Origin: Diplonema japonicum
Taxonomy: Eukaryota; Euglenozoa; Diplonemea; Diplonemida; Diplonemidae
Assembly: GCA_964019335.1 (NCBI GenBank)
Contig: OZ025706.1
Coordinates: 372,001 to 436,000, forward strand
DNA length: 64,000 bases
Direction of reading: 5' to 3'
Part shown: positions 21,066-32,373 of the stretch, piece by piece
How positions within the stretch are numbered: the first letter of the stretch is position 1
Layout of the letters: each line of letters opens with the position of its first letter
Translations under genes and position numbers: made by a program
Notes under the pieces: model-generated
What the model saw: only the letters and a program-made list of their open reading frames with translations
Databases searched by the model: none
Told to the model about the DNA's origin: nothing

Positions 21066-23337
21066 TCAGTTCATCTGCGATTGCAACGCCGCGATCTGAC
21101 TGGCAAGGAGGGCTTGCTGCTGCTCGATGAGGCTCATTTTGGAAGCATGGTCGGGGAGCCCATCTAGCTGGGAAGCGATATCCACAGACGGGGCAGCTAC
21201 CGCAGCCGGTGCCGAAACCTGTGCTGGCATGACCGGTGCTGCCACTGCTGCAGGAGCAGGAGCAGGAACAGGAACAGGAGCAGGAGCGGCAGCAGAAGCG
21301 AACAAAGACTGTGCGTGTGATGTGTGTGCTGCATGCAGCATGTTTTCATACCCCAAACACGTCGTTTGCATTGCTGGCAGCCGGTGCAGGTATCGGTGCA
21401 GGCTGTGCCGGGGGCACCGGCAAGGGAGCACTCACACCCCCCAGGCCCCCCAGGTCCATCATGAACGGGTCAGCGTGCTGCAATGTTTGTTGCTGGTGTA
21501 CAGGTGCTGCTGGGGCGGGAGTGGGCTGTATCTGAGTGTTGTATGTTATGTCGATGAAGCACACCTGTGGCAACCCAAACACATCAAGCGATGCAGCAGG
21601 AGGAGCAGGCGAGGAGGCAGCAGGAGCTGGCGTAGGCGCAGCTGGAGCGGCAGACGCACCGAACAAAAAGTCCAAATCATTAGCAGGTGCTGTGGCTGTG
21701 GGTGCAGGGACAGGAGTGGGGAGGTGCGGTGCGGGCACTGACGCCAGGCCGGATTGACCAAAAACCCCCAATCCATTGTCAGGAAGTGTAGCTGTGGGTG
21801 CAGGGACGGGGGCAGGGAGGGACGGAGTGGGCACTGCAGACGCCAGATTAGATTGACCGAAAAACCCTAACCCATTGTCAGAAATCGGTGCTGTGTCCGC
21901 ATGTCCATTGCTGCTCATGCTCATATCCAAGGCTAAACCATTACCCGCACCATTGTCAAGGCCGAGAGACCCATCCATGGACATACCCTGGAACATGTCC
22001 GCTGCAGGTGGTGCTGCCACCCCCACCTTTTTAGAAGGCTTCCGCTTCTTTATCCCAGTAGTTTTCTTCTTGGTCTCCTCCTTGCTAGCCAGGGTGGCCG
22101 TCGGCATGGCCTCCATACTGCTCTCTTCTTCTTGCACGTATTTTGGTGCAGCAGGTTCCGGGGCCTTAGTTGACCTCTTCAAAGGAAGCCCGAGGGCGAT
22201 AAGGCACTTCTTAGCCTTCTCTTTGACAGAGTGTTGCACGACGTTGACGTTGCGGTAGATGTCCTCGGGGTTCTCCGTGAAGTAGTCGAGGACCTCTTTG
22301 TTACCAGCGCGAGCAAGGGCTTCGATGCAGATGAGGGCGTTCATACGCAGCGTCCAAACGATCTTCTGCTGGATCTTCTCGTCAAGTCTGAAGACCATGT
22401 CTTCCTGTTCACCAACGGGGATCCGTTCCACCTCTTTTGTCAACTTGCCGATCTCAGTCCGCCCGATAGTTTTCAATGAAACAAAATTGTCGATGACAAG
22501 CTGTGCATGGTTGAGCGCGATCGCTGCGTCTTGAACAGTAGGAACGATAGATTGTGGTGTGTCCTTTGTCTCATTGAGGAACTTGAACGTTCCTGCGGGA
22601 GGTTCTGCGGGGGCCGAGGTGGTGGTGGGCACGGCAAGGTCGATGGTAATCCCGGAGTAGGTACCGGTCTGGCCTTGCTCCATCTGTCGTGCAAGGTCGT
22701 CATGATTAGTTGAACCGGCGAAGAGACCGAAACCAGTTTTGGCCGCAGCGGCGAATTGATACAAATGCGACTCCTGTCCTACAGGAGGCTGTGTCGTTCC
22801 CGAACTAATCCCATTGAGGCGGTTAAATTCTGATTGGAAACGATCGGCTCCAGACGAGCTTCCCGTGCTCGCGTTTGGCATCGCCATGTGTTCCTTGAAA
22901 GAATCGTTTTTAACACCGGGTTCTGTGGATCCACCGCCGATGCCTTCCAACTTCGTGAGCTTACCAACAATGCGCTCTGCTGCGCACGCTTCGATGGCTT
23001 CTCTTGCAGCTGTTTTGATGAGCTCGTTCAAGGAGGTTCCGAAAACGGCATCTTCAGCCCCACGATAGTTTGCGTAGGCTTTCAAATCGTCGGTTTTCTT
23101 TTGGTAGTACCGCTGAAAGTCAACGTGGCCATTGGCAGCTACGTACTTCACCATTTTCAGACACTTCTGGATTTGGTGCGGGTTCGTCGCGGCTTGTAAC
23201 CGTGTGAAGATGAAGGCTGCAACCTTGTCGCAGGTCTTCCCATCCTTCTGCGTCATGCTAGCAATGTCCCTATACATGTGGCCCATGGTAGGCTCTGGGT
23301 TTGCCTTTGTGGCTTCCTTAATAAGCTTTTTATCCAT
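21066..23337 (-). CDS. Tepsin-like ENTH/VHS-domain clathrin/AP adaptor protein (2-3 exons)
   Basis: Exons 21352-23337 and 21066-21308 with a 43-nt intron (GTATGA ... GCACAG); 742 residues. Residues 1-125 form an ENTH/VHS-like helical domain whose pattern (HMYRDIASMTQKDGKTCDKV ... GTSLNELIKTAAREAIEAC) fits tepsin, the AP-4 accessory protein. A second helical segment (about 270-400) could be the tepsin VHS-like domain. The remainder is Ala/Pro/Thr-rich with repeated NGLGxFGQS-type words, typical of adaptor-binding tails, and ends in a short coiled coil (IEQQQALLASQIAALQSQMN). A 33-nt GT-AG segment (about 21520-21552, VCFIDITYNTQ when translated) may be a further intron, because it is hydrophobic inside low-complexity sequence and other introns here are 31-33 nt. 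Confidence 0.65.
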
Positions 23338-24052
23338 TTTTTTTTCTTTTAGGTTTTTTTTTTCTTCTTTTTTTTTTTTCTTATTTCTCTCCCCCTTTTT
23401 TTTTCTTCTTCCTCCCGCGTTATGGGTTGGGGAATTTTAAAAAATTGAAAAAAGAAATTGGGGGGGGGGGTGAAAAAAAGAAGAAAAAGAGGGGGAAAAA
23501 AAAGTGGGTACTACCCCTCACGAGTGAACGAAGCAGGTATCGATGAATGGAAGAAGAAAAAAAAGAAGACACGAAAGAGGGGGGGGGGGGGGGGGGAGGT
23601 GTGGACAGGGGCATGTTGCGAACGGTGTTCCGAAATAAAAGAAAAAAAAGAAAGGGGTGAGGAAGAAGGAGAAGAATTTTTGTATTTTTTTTTCCCAGTT
23701 GGAGAACACTAAACTAAAGGTGGGGGAAGGGGGGGGGGTCCTTTTTTCTCTCTCTCTTCTCCTCGTTGGCATTTCTTTTTTATTATTATTATTTATGTAC
23801 TGTTCACTGTCTTTTACGGGCACAATACTGAAGATAACAGCGTTCTTTTTTTATTTCACTTTCCCCCATTTCTTTTTTCCCATGTGAACCCCTTACAATA
23901 GGGTGAGACGAAGAAGGGGGGGGGGGGGGAAGGGGGGAAAGGGACAGTATTTTGTTTTCTTTTTTAGAACAGAAAAAAAAAAAGAAAAAGAAACACGCGG
24001 AACGGTAGAACATTTATTTTTTTTTTTTCAAATTTTCCCTTTTGCCTTTTTC
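23338..24052. other. Intergenic simple sequence
   Basis: A/T tracts, G-rich stretches at 23461-23470, 23580-23596 and 23917-23929. It holds the leader of the tepsin-like gene and the 3' flank of the myosin gene. No gene seen. Confidence 0.6.
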
Positions 24053-24145
24053 TCATTTCCCCTTTTTCATCCAAGCTGGGGTAGCCTCCGCAGGTTTGTC
24101 AGCCTTCGACGCAACAATAGCCGCAGCTCTATCCTTACGCTCCTG

Positions 24146-24176
<31 letters not shown>

Positions 24177-27100
24177 CGAGGCGCACCTGTCGCTTTCTTT
24201 CCCTTTCTTCTTCTTCCTCCCTGAACCTCTTGTCTTCTTCTTCTTTCAGCCTCTTCCTTTCAGCAACCTGCTTTTTCCTCTCCTCTTCCCTTTGCTTCTC
24301 CAACTCCTCCTCTTTCTTCTTCGCCGCTTCTTGCTCCTTTTGGAAACGCTCCCTGGCCACCGCACGCCTTTTCTCCCTCTCAGCCTCCATCTGTTGAACA
24401 CGGGAGTACTCTATCCCGGAGGGGCAATGTGCGACGAGCTGTTGTTCACTCTGAACGTACACGCCAGTGTCGAGAACCTGCCAGTTCTCGTAGCAGATGA
24501 GCTGTCTCGCAGCAGGGGGCTGGGACTTCACGTTGTAGTCGATGGTGTCTGAGAAGACCAAAGGAAGCTCAGCTTGCATGTACTTTCTGTACTGCTGTGT
24601 GAGGACACCAACTATTTCCGTTTTGTACTGAGAAATCAAGATGACATCCTCGCAAACCTCACACGGCAAGGGGTCGACCCTCCCCACGGGCGGCTCCCAC
24701 TGCGGCGCCACTGGCGCGGGCTCCGGTTCCGGAGGCGGCTCGGCACCTTTCTTCCCCTTCTTAACCTTCTTGGGCGCGGCCTTGGGTTTCTTCTTCGTCG
24801 CTTTCTCGGCAGCCTTCGCCGCCTTATGCGGATCAACACGAGGCGGAGGTGGTGGTTGCATCTCCTGTGTTTTTAAATATTATTTTCCTTTTTTTAAAAA
24901 CCCATTATTAAACAATACCTGGTCAGGGAAGTCGTAAAAGTGCAGCGTGAGGAAACCGTCGGCTTGCAGCGACATCGACATCTGTCGAAGGTACTGAAGA
25001 GGGAGCTTCTTCTTGCACACAGTGTGCTGGATCCAGTAAGGAGGGTACATCGGGGGCGGGTCGGGGATCTTCTTCGTCGGCGGCTCCAGGGAGGGAGGGG
25101 TGATGAGCTCGTTGACATCCTCGATCAAAAAGATGTCCTTCTCGGTGACCACTATGTGCTCGTAGGCCTGTAGTGTGTGTGTTCATTTTGTTTCGTGTTT
25201 CATCATACCTGCTGGGCGGTGGCGTGGTTCGCCACACGAAGGATCTTCTCTGCGTAGAGGACTTTGTTCTCGACCTCATCCATGTCCATCTCGGGAGGGC
25301 GGTGCCATTGGGTCGCCTGCGTCACTGCATTGTAGTAGTAGCTCGTCCCGTTCCCTGCATCCACAGCCTGCCACTGGCATGGCGGCATGTAGTTCACAAT
25401 ATCCTGCACCTTCCCGTTCTTCACCTTGTCATGGTAGTCCATGTAGTCCCCCTTCCACACCCGGAACACAGAGCCAGCTCGTCTCTTTTTGTTCGCCTGC
25501 TGGATCTTCTGCGTGAGCGATTGTTTGAACAGAAGCATTTCCCTGCCCCCCTTGTAGATCTTCCAACCTTTTTGGACTTTCCCGGCGATCTTTCCGAAGG
25601 CGGACTCTCTCAGGTCCTCCAGGTGGAACAGGTGCTGTGGCTGCCTAATGAACACCTTCGTTTCACCCAGCTGCCAGGTATCCGCGCCGAGTGTTGTGCA
25701 CTGCGACAAAATGGTTTGGCATGCTGACTTGTCGTCGCCCCTGAAGGGCCTTGGGAAGGTGGCGGGGTTGATGAACTTGAACCTCTTCAAAAACTTGTCG
25801 AAGTGCTGTCTGTACGAGAAACCGGCCCTTCTGACCCTCACGTTCTCAAGCAGACCAAGGTATGTTACCTGACCGTTGACCCTCTCATCGACGAAGCCGA
25901 GGGCCGATCTGGTATCGTTGGGTTTGATACACCTGATGTAATGCGGAGTGCATTTCTTCAGGGTGTTGACAAGGTCGGCAGCTTGAGTTCTGATCCTGCC
26001 ACCTGCAGTGGGTTGTCTCCTGCCTGCTTTAGGGCTGCCGCCGCCGTCTTCCTCCAGGAAGTCCGCTTCCGTGGCGTAAAACCTTCTGAGAAGCTTATCG
26101 TCGGATTGAATCACAACCTTGAGAAGATCCTTCGCGAGCAGATCCTTGTTCTTCTGCGTGAAGCCCGATGAGGAATACTGCACGTCACCAGCGTAGTGGC
26201 GGATTTGGAACCTTTTTTTTTTTTTTTTTTTTTTTTTTTGAAATGCATACATGGTGTTCATTCTCCTGTAATGTTGGTTTCTGCTCACCTCAGGCGACTG
26301 GTCGAATGTTTCAAGCATCTTGATATCGGCGACACTTGCTTCCTCCTTGTGCATCTTAGCGCAGACATCGTCCATCAAGGCGAAGAGACCTATGGGGTTG
26401 CGGGTGCCTTCTATGAGATCGCACTGTAATGTGTAGTGTGTGTTAAGCAGAGGGAGGGGTATACCACGATCTTGTTGTTGAAGTACTTAATGGTCTCCCA
26501 CTTGATGCGCTCCTTCTCGTACTCTTCTTGTTCCACCTTGAGCGTGAGCTCGATGAAGATCTGCTGCAGCTTCTCGTTGACGTAGTTGATGCAGAACTGT
26601 TCGAACCCGTTCTTCTCGAAGATCTCGAACCCGTAGATGTCGAGGATACCGATCATGAGGGTGGTCTCCTTGGTGTCGAAGGCCTTGTTGACTTCTGCGA
26701 CAACCCAATCGAAGATTTTCGAGTAAATCGATTTCATCAGAGCGTCACGGACTTCTTTACATTGCTGCATGTCGAGCTGAACATTTGTGACATCGCCTGA
26801 AATCTCGAGTGTTTTCCATGTCACGGCGCGCTCCAACAGCTCGGCGTCGATCTCAAGAAGATCTGCTGCGTTTTCCAAGGACTCCCTCGTGGATATCACG
26901 CAAACATCGCCGGATTTTTCAAACTTACAGTCGCCGAGATGGATAATCGCTGCGATCATACGGAAAACGCTCTCTCTCTCAGATTTTTCGATGCCCAGCG
27001 CGTCCATTGCGTCGCAGGTTTCTTTAAACTCATCTGCATCTGATACACCAGGTCGGACTAGTTCCCCACCCTGGCTTGTGATAATATGTTGGGACGGGTC

Positions 27101-27769
27101 CTTGAGCCTCAACCTCCTACGCATTCCGTCATCGGCACCAACACACAGCTGGTAGAAAATGTGGAAGTTTCTGTCGCCTTTTCCTTGAAACGCCACTCTT
27201 GACTTTTCCAATAAAAAGTTTCTGATGTACCCTCCAGAGGGTCCGCCTCTGATATCAAAGTACACCTCCATGAACTTCCCGAATCGAGAGGAATTGTCGT
27301 TCCGCACCGTCTTAGCATTTCCGAACGCTTCAAGAACAGGGTTGGAGTCGAGCATGACTTTTTTTACCTTGTCCATGTCGTCTGACTTTGGTGAGACTTC
27401 TGCGATGTACGCCATGATTTGCTTGGAGGCTTCTGTCTTTCCTGCGCCGGACTCTCCAGAGATGATCACGCATTGGTTCTCCTCCTCCGACACCATGTTG
27501 GACAGGGTGTTCGCCGCCAGTGCAAAAATATGCGGGTTAGTAGAGGACCTCGCGTGGTTCTTGTAGTACTTGATCTTCTGCACGCTGTAACAGTCCCTTA
27601 TCCTCGTGAACGGGTTCACGCTGATCAGCACGTTGCCGACGTAGGTGTAGATTTGCTCCTTAGCAAGCCTCTCTTTCAGGTTCTCTGCGATGGCTTTGAC
27701 CGTCAGGCTGGGAAGCAGCACCAAGTCATCCACCCCAGCAACCGCCTGTTGCCTCCCCCAATCTGCCAT
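24053..27769 (-). CDS. Class I-type myosin heavy chain with WW and TH1 domains (6 exons)
   Basis: Exons 26465-27769, 26251-26423, 25209-26211, 24919-25167, 24187-24864, 24053-24142; 1165 residues. Introns 41, 39, 41, 54, 44 nt, all in frame. Motor domain: P-loop GESGAGKT (105-112), switch I NDNSSRFGKF, switch II DIYGFE, and RHYAGDVQY reached only after removing a 39-nt intron that is mostly A27. The neck is short, with one weak IQ-like region (KVQKGWKIYKGGRE). A WW domain follows (WQAVDAGNGTSYYYN ... WHRPPEM), then a TH1 membrane-binding region split over exons 3-5 with a Pro/Lys insert, then a charged coiled coil of E/K/R. Binds F-actin and acidic membrane lipids. The WW-TH1 order is unusual. 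The next gene downstream in transcription is the tepsin-like adaptor. Confidence 0.88.
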
Positions 27770-28040
27770 CTTTTTCCTTTTTTTTTTTTTTTCTCTTTCT
27801 CTCCGGAATAAGATTAATGTATAAAAAAAAAACCCCTTCGATCCCCAACCTTTTTTTTTTTTTTTTTTTTTTGTTTTGTTTTTCCCCAGAAAAAAAAATA
27901 AAAATAAATAAATAAACAGAATGAACACGTCAGTACCAAAACAAAGAAAGAAAAATAATAATAACACATTGGCCGCGACACTTTTTTTTTTTTTTTTTTC
28001 CTTTCTTTATTTTATTCTTTTCATCTCCCCCCTCCCCCGT

Positions 28041-29261
28041 TCATTTCAACACCTCACCCAATGCTTTTTTCAGGTTCCCTTGGATCTCCGGGAGATATTC
28101 ATCCCTCACGAGAGATGTCATGACTTGGATGTTCTTCCTTCTGACATTGTCGAGCTCCTCCACCCCGACCTTGCCCTTCTGCCATTCCTTGTTCTTGGTC
28201 TTGATGGTGTAGTCCTCTGGTATGACCATCTGGTACCTAAAGTATGAAGTACGGGGATCCCCTGCAGCGATGGTCTCGATTTGGTCGTGCATAAGCTTGG
28301 AAGTACCGGACATCATGGTGGAGATGAGGGGTTCGATCCAGTTAGCAGCGCCCCAGTTTGACATTGTCTTGTGATCGTAGGTTTGGTGTATACGGCCTGT
28401 TCCCAGTGAAACTAGGACAATTTCAGGTTCGCTACCTACAATGCTCCTTACGTAGTTGAGAACCGCAAGGGAAGGGTTGTTGCAGCACACCCCTCCGTCT
28501 ACACATGTTACCTCAACGTTGCCTGGTGTGTTCTTCCCGTTTTTAGAAACAACGTTTTTAAACTTCTTCGAAGGGAGGAATGTAGGCGCTGCCGAAGTAG
28601 CTCGTGCCACATCAGCGAGCTGGTAGTTACACCCGTTGATACCACCGTCAGCCACCGCGTCTAGAGATGAAAAGAATATCGGGCCCCATGGGGCGGCCAT
28701 TTCTACTGCGGAGATATAGACGGGTTTTACGCAGTCTGCGAGGGTGAGCTCATAGCCGTTTTGTTCTGTGAAGCTTTTGATGACCTTTTCCAAGCCTTTT
28801 TCGGAGTATTTCGGTTTTGAGAGAGCGCTGCTTACAACGGATATCGCGCCCTTGACCTCGCCAGCGACTGTGTTTTTCGCTTTTGCAAAGAAGGACTGAA
28901 GGTCCTTCGCTGGTGCGTCGTCATCGTCGTCTATCAACGGGAAGATCTCTGCGCCTCGTTCTTGATACAGCTTGACAAGCCCTGGGCCGTCTGTGAGCGG
29001 TGATAGTTTCTTCGACCCCGGCTTGTCGGGCAGGGAACAGAGAACCGATAATATTGCTCCGGTACTCGTCCCCGCTAGCAAGTCGAACATCTCCGCTGCC
29101 CGCTGCCCTGTGAGCTTTTCCATGTGTTCGATCAGCAACGCAGGGATCAAGCCTCTTATCCCCCCGCCGTCGATGCTTAAAATCGTGATTTTCTTCTTCC
29201 CCTGTAACGCTTTTATACGAGACGGGTGAGGTTTCGGGAAACACGGAAAGTGGTAGGACAT
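28041..29261 (-). CDS. Patatin-like phospholipase
   Basis: Intronless, 406 residues. The oxyanion loop DGGGIRG (31-37), the nucleophile elbow GTSTG (Ser66 at 64-68) and the catalytic Asp in DGG (255-257) are all present, so it should be an active Ser/Asp dyad lipid acyl hydrolase. No signal peptide or TM helix is visible, suggesting a cytosolic or peripherally membrane-bound enzyme. An extra acidic stretch (IDDDDDAPAKD, 110-120) sits between the elbow and the second half. The ATG at 29261 immediately follows about 19 A. The closest group is the plant patatin/calcium-independent PLA2 branch rather than the neuropathy target esterase branch. Confidence 0.9.
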   Translation of the reverse strand: MSYHFPCFPKPHPSRIKALQGKKKITILSIDGGGIRGLIPALLIEHMEKLTGQRAAEMFDLLAGTSTGAILSVLCSLPDKPGSKKLSPLTDGPGLVKLYQERGAEIFPLIDDDDDAPAKDLQSFFAKAKNTVAGEVKGAISVVSSALSKPKYSEKGLEKVIKSFTEQNGYELTLADCVKPVYISAVEMAAPWGPIFFSSLDAVADGGINGCNYQLADVARATSAAPTFLPSKKFKNVVSKNGKNTPGNVEVTCVDGGVCCNNPSLAVLNYVRSIVGSEPEIVLVSLGTGRIHQTYDHKTMSNWGAANWIEPLISTMMSGTSKLMHDQIETIAAGDPRTSYFRYQMVIPEDYTIKTKNKEWQKGKVGVEELDNVRRKNIQVMTSLVRDEYLPEIQGNLKKALGEVLK

Positions 29262-29618
29262 TTTTTTTTTTTTTTTTTTTAAAAGAACTTTTATACGAAG
29301 TCAGTGTACTGTTTGTCAGTATTTTTATTTATTTTTTTTGCATGGGTTTTAAAAAAAAGAAGAGGGATAGCGGTAGTGCAAAGGGGGGGGGGGGGGGGGA
29401 GGAAGAATGGAAAGAAGGGAAGAAAAAAAATACTTTAATTTTCTTTTTTTTACGTCAAGGTGGCACAAGCCAAAATGCGATCCATGTTGTGCCTAGGTGA
29501 CAGTTGCTCTGCACCCGCCACCTGGCACAGACTTTCCTGAAATGACTCGCTTAAGGGGAGGTGTCGCTACGCACCTAAATCCGACAAAAAGGTCTTGCTG
29601 CCCCTGTTAGAAAGAGAG

Positions 29619-29649
<31 letters not shown>

Positions 29650-30506
29650 GTTTTGCAGCGAGTTCAGTTTATTTCGGTGCGATTGCGAATTGGAAAAAAA
29701 AAAAGGAGGGAGAAAAGAAAAAAAGGGGGGGGGTAATTGTTCCAGCGCTACGTGTCTACGTGTATTTTTTTTTTTTCTTCAAGTAGTTTTATTTCACTCA
29801 AATTACTTCCCGCTCTCGGGGCTCATTATATTTTCCGTGAAGTAATAGGGGTTTCCGGCATCAGTAGACCAATTTTTGGCTTGGTTCAGTTGCCAACTTG
29901 TTCCTCTCAGTTTGCCAATTTCCCCCCAGGTTCAGCTCAAGTAGCCAACTTTTGCCGCTCAGTTCCAAGTTGGACTACTTTTTCCGCCCAATTTGCCCAC
30001 TTTTGGCTAGGCCTTGTTCCCAGTTCCAACTTTTCTATTTAGTCAGCTTACCAAGCTCCCCAAAAGACTTCAAAATACCGAAGCAGCAGAAAGTGAGAAG
30101 GCCTGATTTGAGATGGCGACGCGGCAGCTCTTAGTCAACAAAAGGAGGGAAAACAACTTGTATTTTAACCTTTGTAACCCCTCTCTTGGTGTATCCCTTG
30201 TCCCTCGTGGTGAAGTAATTTCAGAGTGTCGTGAAATAAAACCACTTACCTACCGCCAAGGAATGACTTTACCGCCCCTCGGAACCTCGAGGTAACGGTA
30301 AAGTCATTACTTGTTGGTAGTAAAAATAGCTATATTTCTTTTTTTTTTTCCCACTCGCTCGAGCAATTTTTTTCCCCCCTCTCAAAACCGTATTTTTTCG
30401 AATGTAAAAAAAAAGAGGGGGTCCCGGGGAGGGGAGACGGCGATACCCTCCCTCCGGTGGCGGGGGGTGCCTAGAGCAGCCGGGGTCGCCCCACAAGAAG
30501 CAATGC
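29262..30506. other. Intergenic region with repeat B copy 2
   Basis: Includes a G tract (29385-29399), a GA microsatellite (about 29609-29648), repeat B copy 2 (29791-30332) and a GC-rich 3' flank of the PARP-like gene (30400-30500). No gene seen. Confidence 0.6.
29791..30332. repeat. Dispersed repeat B, copy 2 (about 540 bp)
   Basis: Same orientation as 5367-6016 and highly similar in blocks, with a few deletions. Both end with a TTACTTGTTGG word followed by an AATAGCTAT-like word. Copy 2 lacks part of the left end. Confidence 0.7.
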
Positions 30507-31016
30507 TCACATAGGGAACTCAGGTGAGCTGCTCTTCTTGTTGTACTTTACAACAAGAACGGGAAGTTGATAGGCGACGTTCCCGTCAAGTGGGTTGCCG
30601 ACTACAAGGTGGGAGCAGTTGGTAAGCCAGGGGCCTTCGAGGATACATGCAAGAAGCACCAGCCCGGTGGTAGACGCATAGCCAAGGGAAGTGTCGTTGT
30701 GGTGGGCAAAGTACTCTCCAGGGCCGCAAGACTGACCTTTTCTGAGTCTGGGGTCCCATCCACACCGGCAGATATTAACGAATGCGTCAATGGTCTTGGT
30801 GCCATGCCAGCCAAAGTGTTTCTTGGCTTGTTGTCCCCCGGCCTGACGAAGGCCTTCTCTAAACTTTGTCACACATTCCTGTTCCACAACAGCTGCCAGA
30901 TATGGGTTCACGATGATCTCCGGCTGAATAAAGTGAGTGTTTGACCAGTTAGCATCAACATAATTCTTTGCGGCATCTATAATTTCTCCAAGAAGGCACT
31001 TTATGTCACCTGTCAT
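30507..31016 (-). CDS. Small PARP-catalytic-domain protein
   Basis: 169 residues, shorter than a typical PARP catalytic domain (about 200-230) and with no other domain. The NAD-binding pattern is visible: GWHGT (His71) and GPGEYFA (Tyr102), separated by the expected I...GWDP...G spacing, followed by a hydrophobic strand (LVLLACILEG). The usual catalytic Glu near the C-terminus is not evident (LPVLVVKYNK), so mono-ADP-ribosylation or loss of activity is more likely than polymer synthesis. The ATG follows a CACAG acceptor (31029-31031) with a long pyrimidine tract, consistent with trans-splicing; a cis-spliced upstream exon cannot be excluded because the frame stays open back to the acceptor. 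Confidence 0.7.
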   Translation of the reverse strand: MTGDIKCLLGEIIDAAKNYVDANWSNTHFIQPEIIVNPYLAAVVEQECVTKFREGLRQAGGQQAKKHFGWHGTKTIDAFVNICRCGWDPRLRKGQSCGPGEYFAHHNDTSLGYASTTGLVLLACILEGPWLTNCSHLVVGNPLDGNVAYQLPVLVVKYNKKSSSPEFPM

Positions 31017-31028
31017 TGTTTTCCCAAC

Positions 31029-31031
31029 CTG
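31029..31031 (-). promoter_or_regulatory. Putative spliced-leader acceptor of PARP-like gene
   Basis: CAG on the minus strand after a pyrimidine-rich stretch (CCCCCAATTTTCCTCCACC and beyond), 12 bases before the ATG at 31016. Confidence 0.4.
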
Positions 31032-31284
31032 TGTAAAGTAGTTGAATAGGTGGAGGAAAATTGGGGGAAAGGGTGGGGGTAGTGGGTGAGTATTTCCTTG
31101 TTTCTTTTTATTTATTTTTTTTTCTTTATAACCAAACTTCTTTTTTTTTTTTATTACCTCCTCGTTTTCCCCCCCTCTCTTTCTTTTTCTCGTTCCTCTT
31201 TAAAAAAAAAAAAGGTCTTTTTTATTGTTGTTGTGCATTGCATTCAAATATAAAAAAAAAAAATTATCGCACGAAGTACTTTGG

Positions 31285-31327
<43 letters not shown>

Positions 31328-31835
31328 AGAAAAAAAATGAGGGGGGAATTTAAAAGAAAAAGAAAAAGAAAAAGAAAAAAAAAGGGGGGGAATAAGAGAA
31401 AGAAGAAAAAAAAAAAAAAAAAAAAAAAAAAAGAAAAAAAAAAGATAACGAGGATTATTGCGGTTTATGTGTGTTTTTCTTTTTGTTTGTATTTCTTTTT
31501 TTTTCTTTTTGTTTTCTTTATATAAAAATCCACTCTGGAATCTTTTCTTTTTTTTTTAAAATCGTGTGCATCACCGGGTGTTGGAGGGAATTAGAAAGAG
31601 AGGAGCAAAAACATTTAAAAAAAATATATCGGAAGCCAAACACCTCTCTTTGTAATTTGACACTTGCGTCTGTGTGGGTGTGGCCATGGATCCGTCAAAA
31701 GAACAGAGAAAGAGAGACAGAGAGAGTGGATGTAAACATATATTCTCCCTCATTTTTACGGGGGATTTCTTCAGTGTTTGGTGGGGCAAGTAAAAGAAAA
31801 TTTGAGCAAAAAGAATAATAATAAAAATATAAAAT

Positions 31836-31868
<33 letters not shown>

Positions 31869-32373
31869 AATTGACGGAAAAAAAAAAAAAAGGTGTCTTT
31901 GAAGGGAACCTGCAGTAAAAAAGAAATTCCACAAGTTCTCCCGAAGCAGAACATTACGTGATCGCTACTCGGGAGGTAGCTTCAACAGGAGAATTGTATA
32001 AAAAAAGATGGGGGGGGGAAGAAAAGCAGGAGATTCGTTTCTTTTTCCTTTTCTGTTGAGTAGAAAAAGTGAAGTGTCTGCATGTTATAGTATTCAATAA
32101 CAAAAAAGGGTGGGGGTGGGGGATTATTTTCTCCCCCTCATCTGTTGTCTTTTTTTTTTTTTTTTTTTTTTTTTCCACCCAAAGAAAAAATTTTAAATAA
32201 AATGAAAAGTCAGAGGATGGGTGAGAGTCCCATGTAGTAGTCATATCACATTCGGTCGGTTCACAATTCACAAGAGGGAGGAGGGGGGAGGGGACCAGCT
32301 ATGTTGGCAGAGAAACAGGAAACGTTTCCTGTTTCCGTTGCCCATTTCCTTTTTTTTTTTTTTTTTTTTTTTA

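Noticed and set aside
21127-21741. 204-codon plus-strand frame
   Set aside because: Shadow of the Ala/Pro-rich tail of the tepsin-like gene; it is only Arg/Gly/Ala low complexity.
25209-25727. Plus-strand frames antisense to the myosin tail
   Set aside because: The minus strand has strong motor, WW and TH1 motifs; the plus frames have no domain character.
26251-26290. Alternative 23-nt intron in the myosin gene (GTGAGC to TTACAG)
   Set aside because: Too short and breaks frame; the 39-nt GTATGC...AAAG intron alone restores the conserved RHYAGDV motif.
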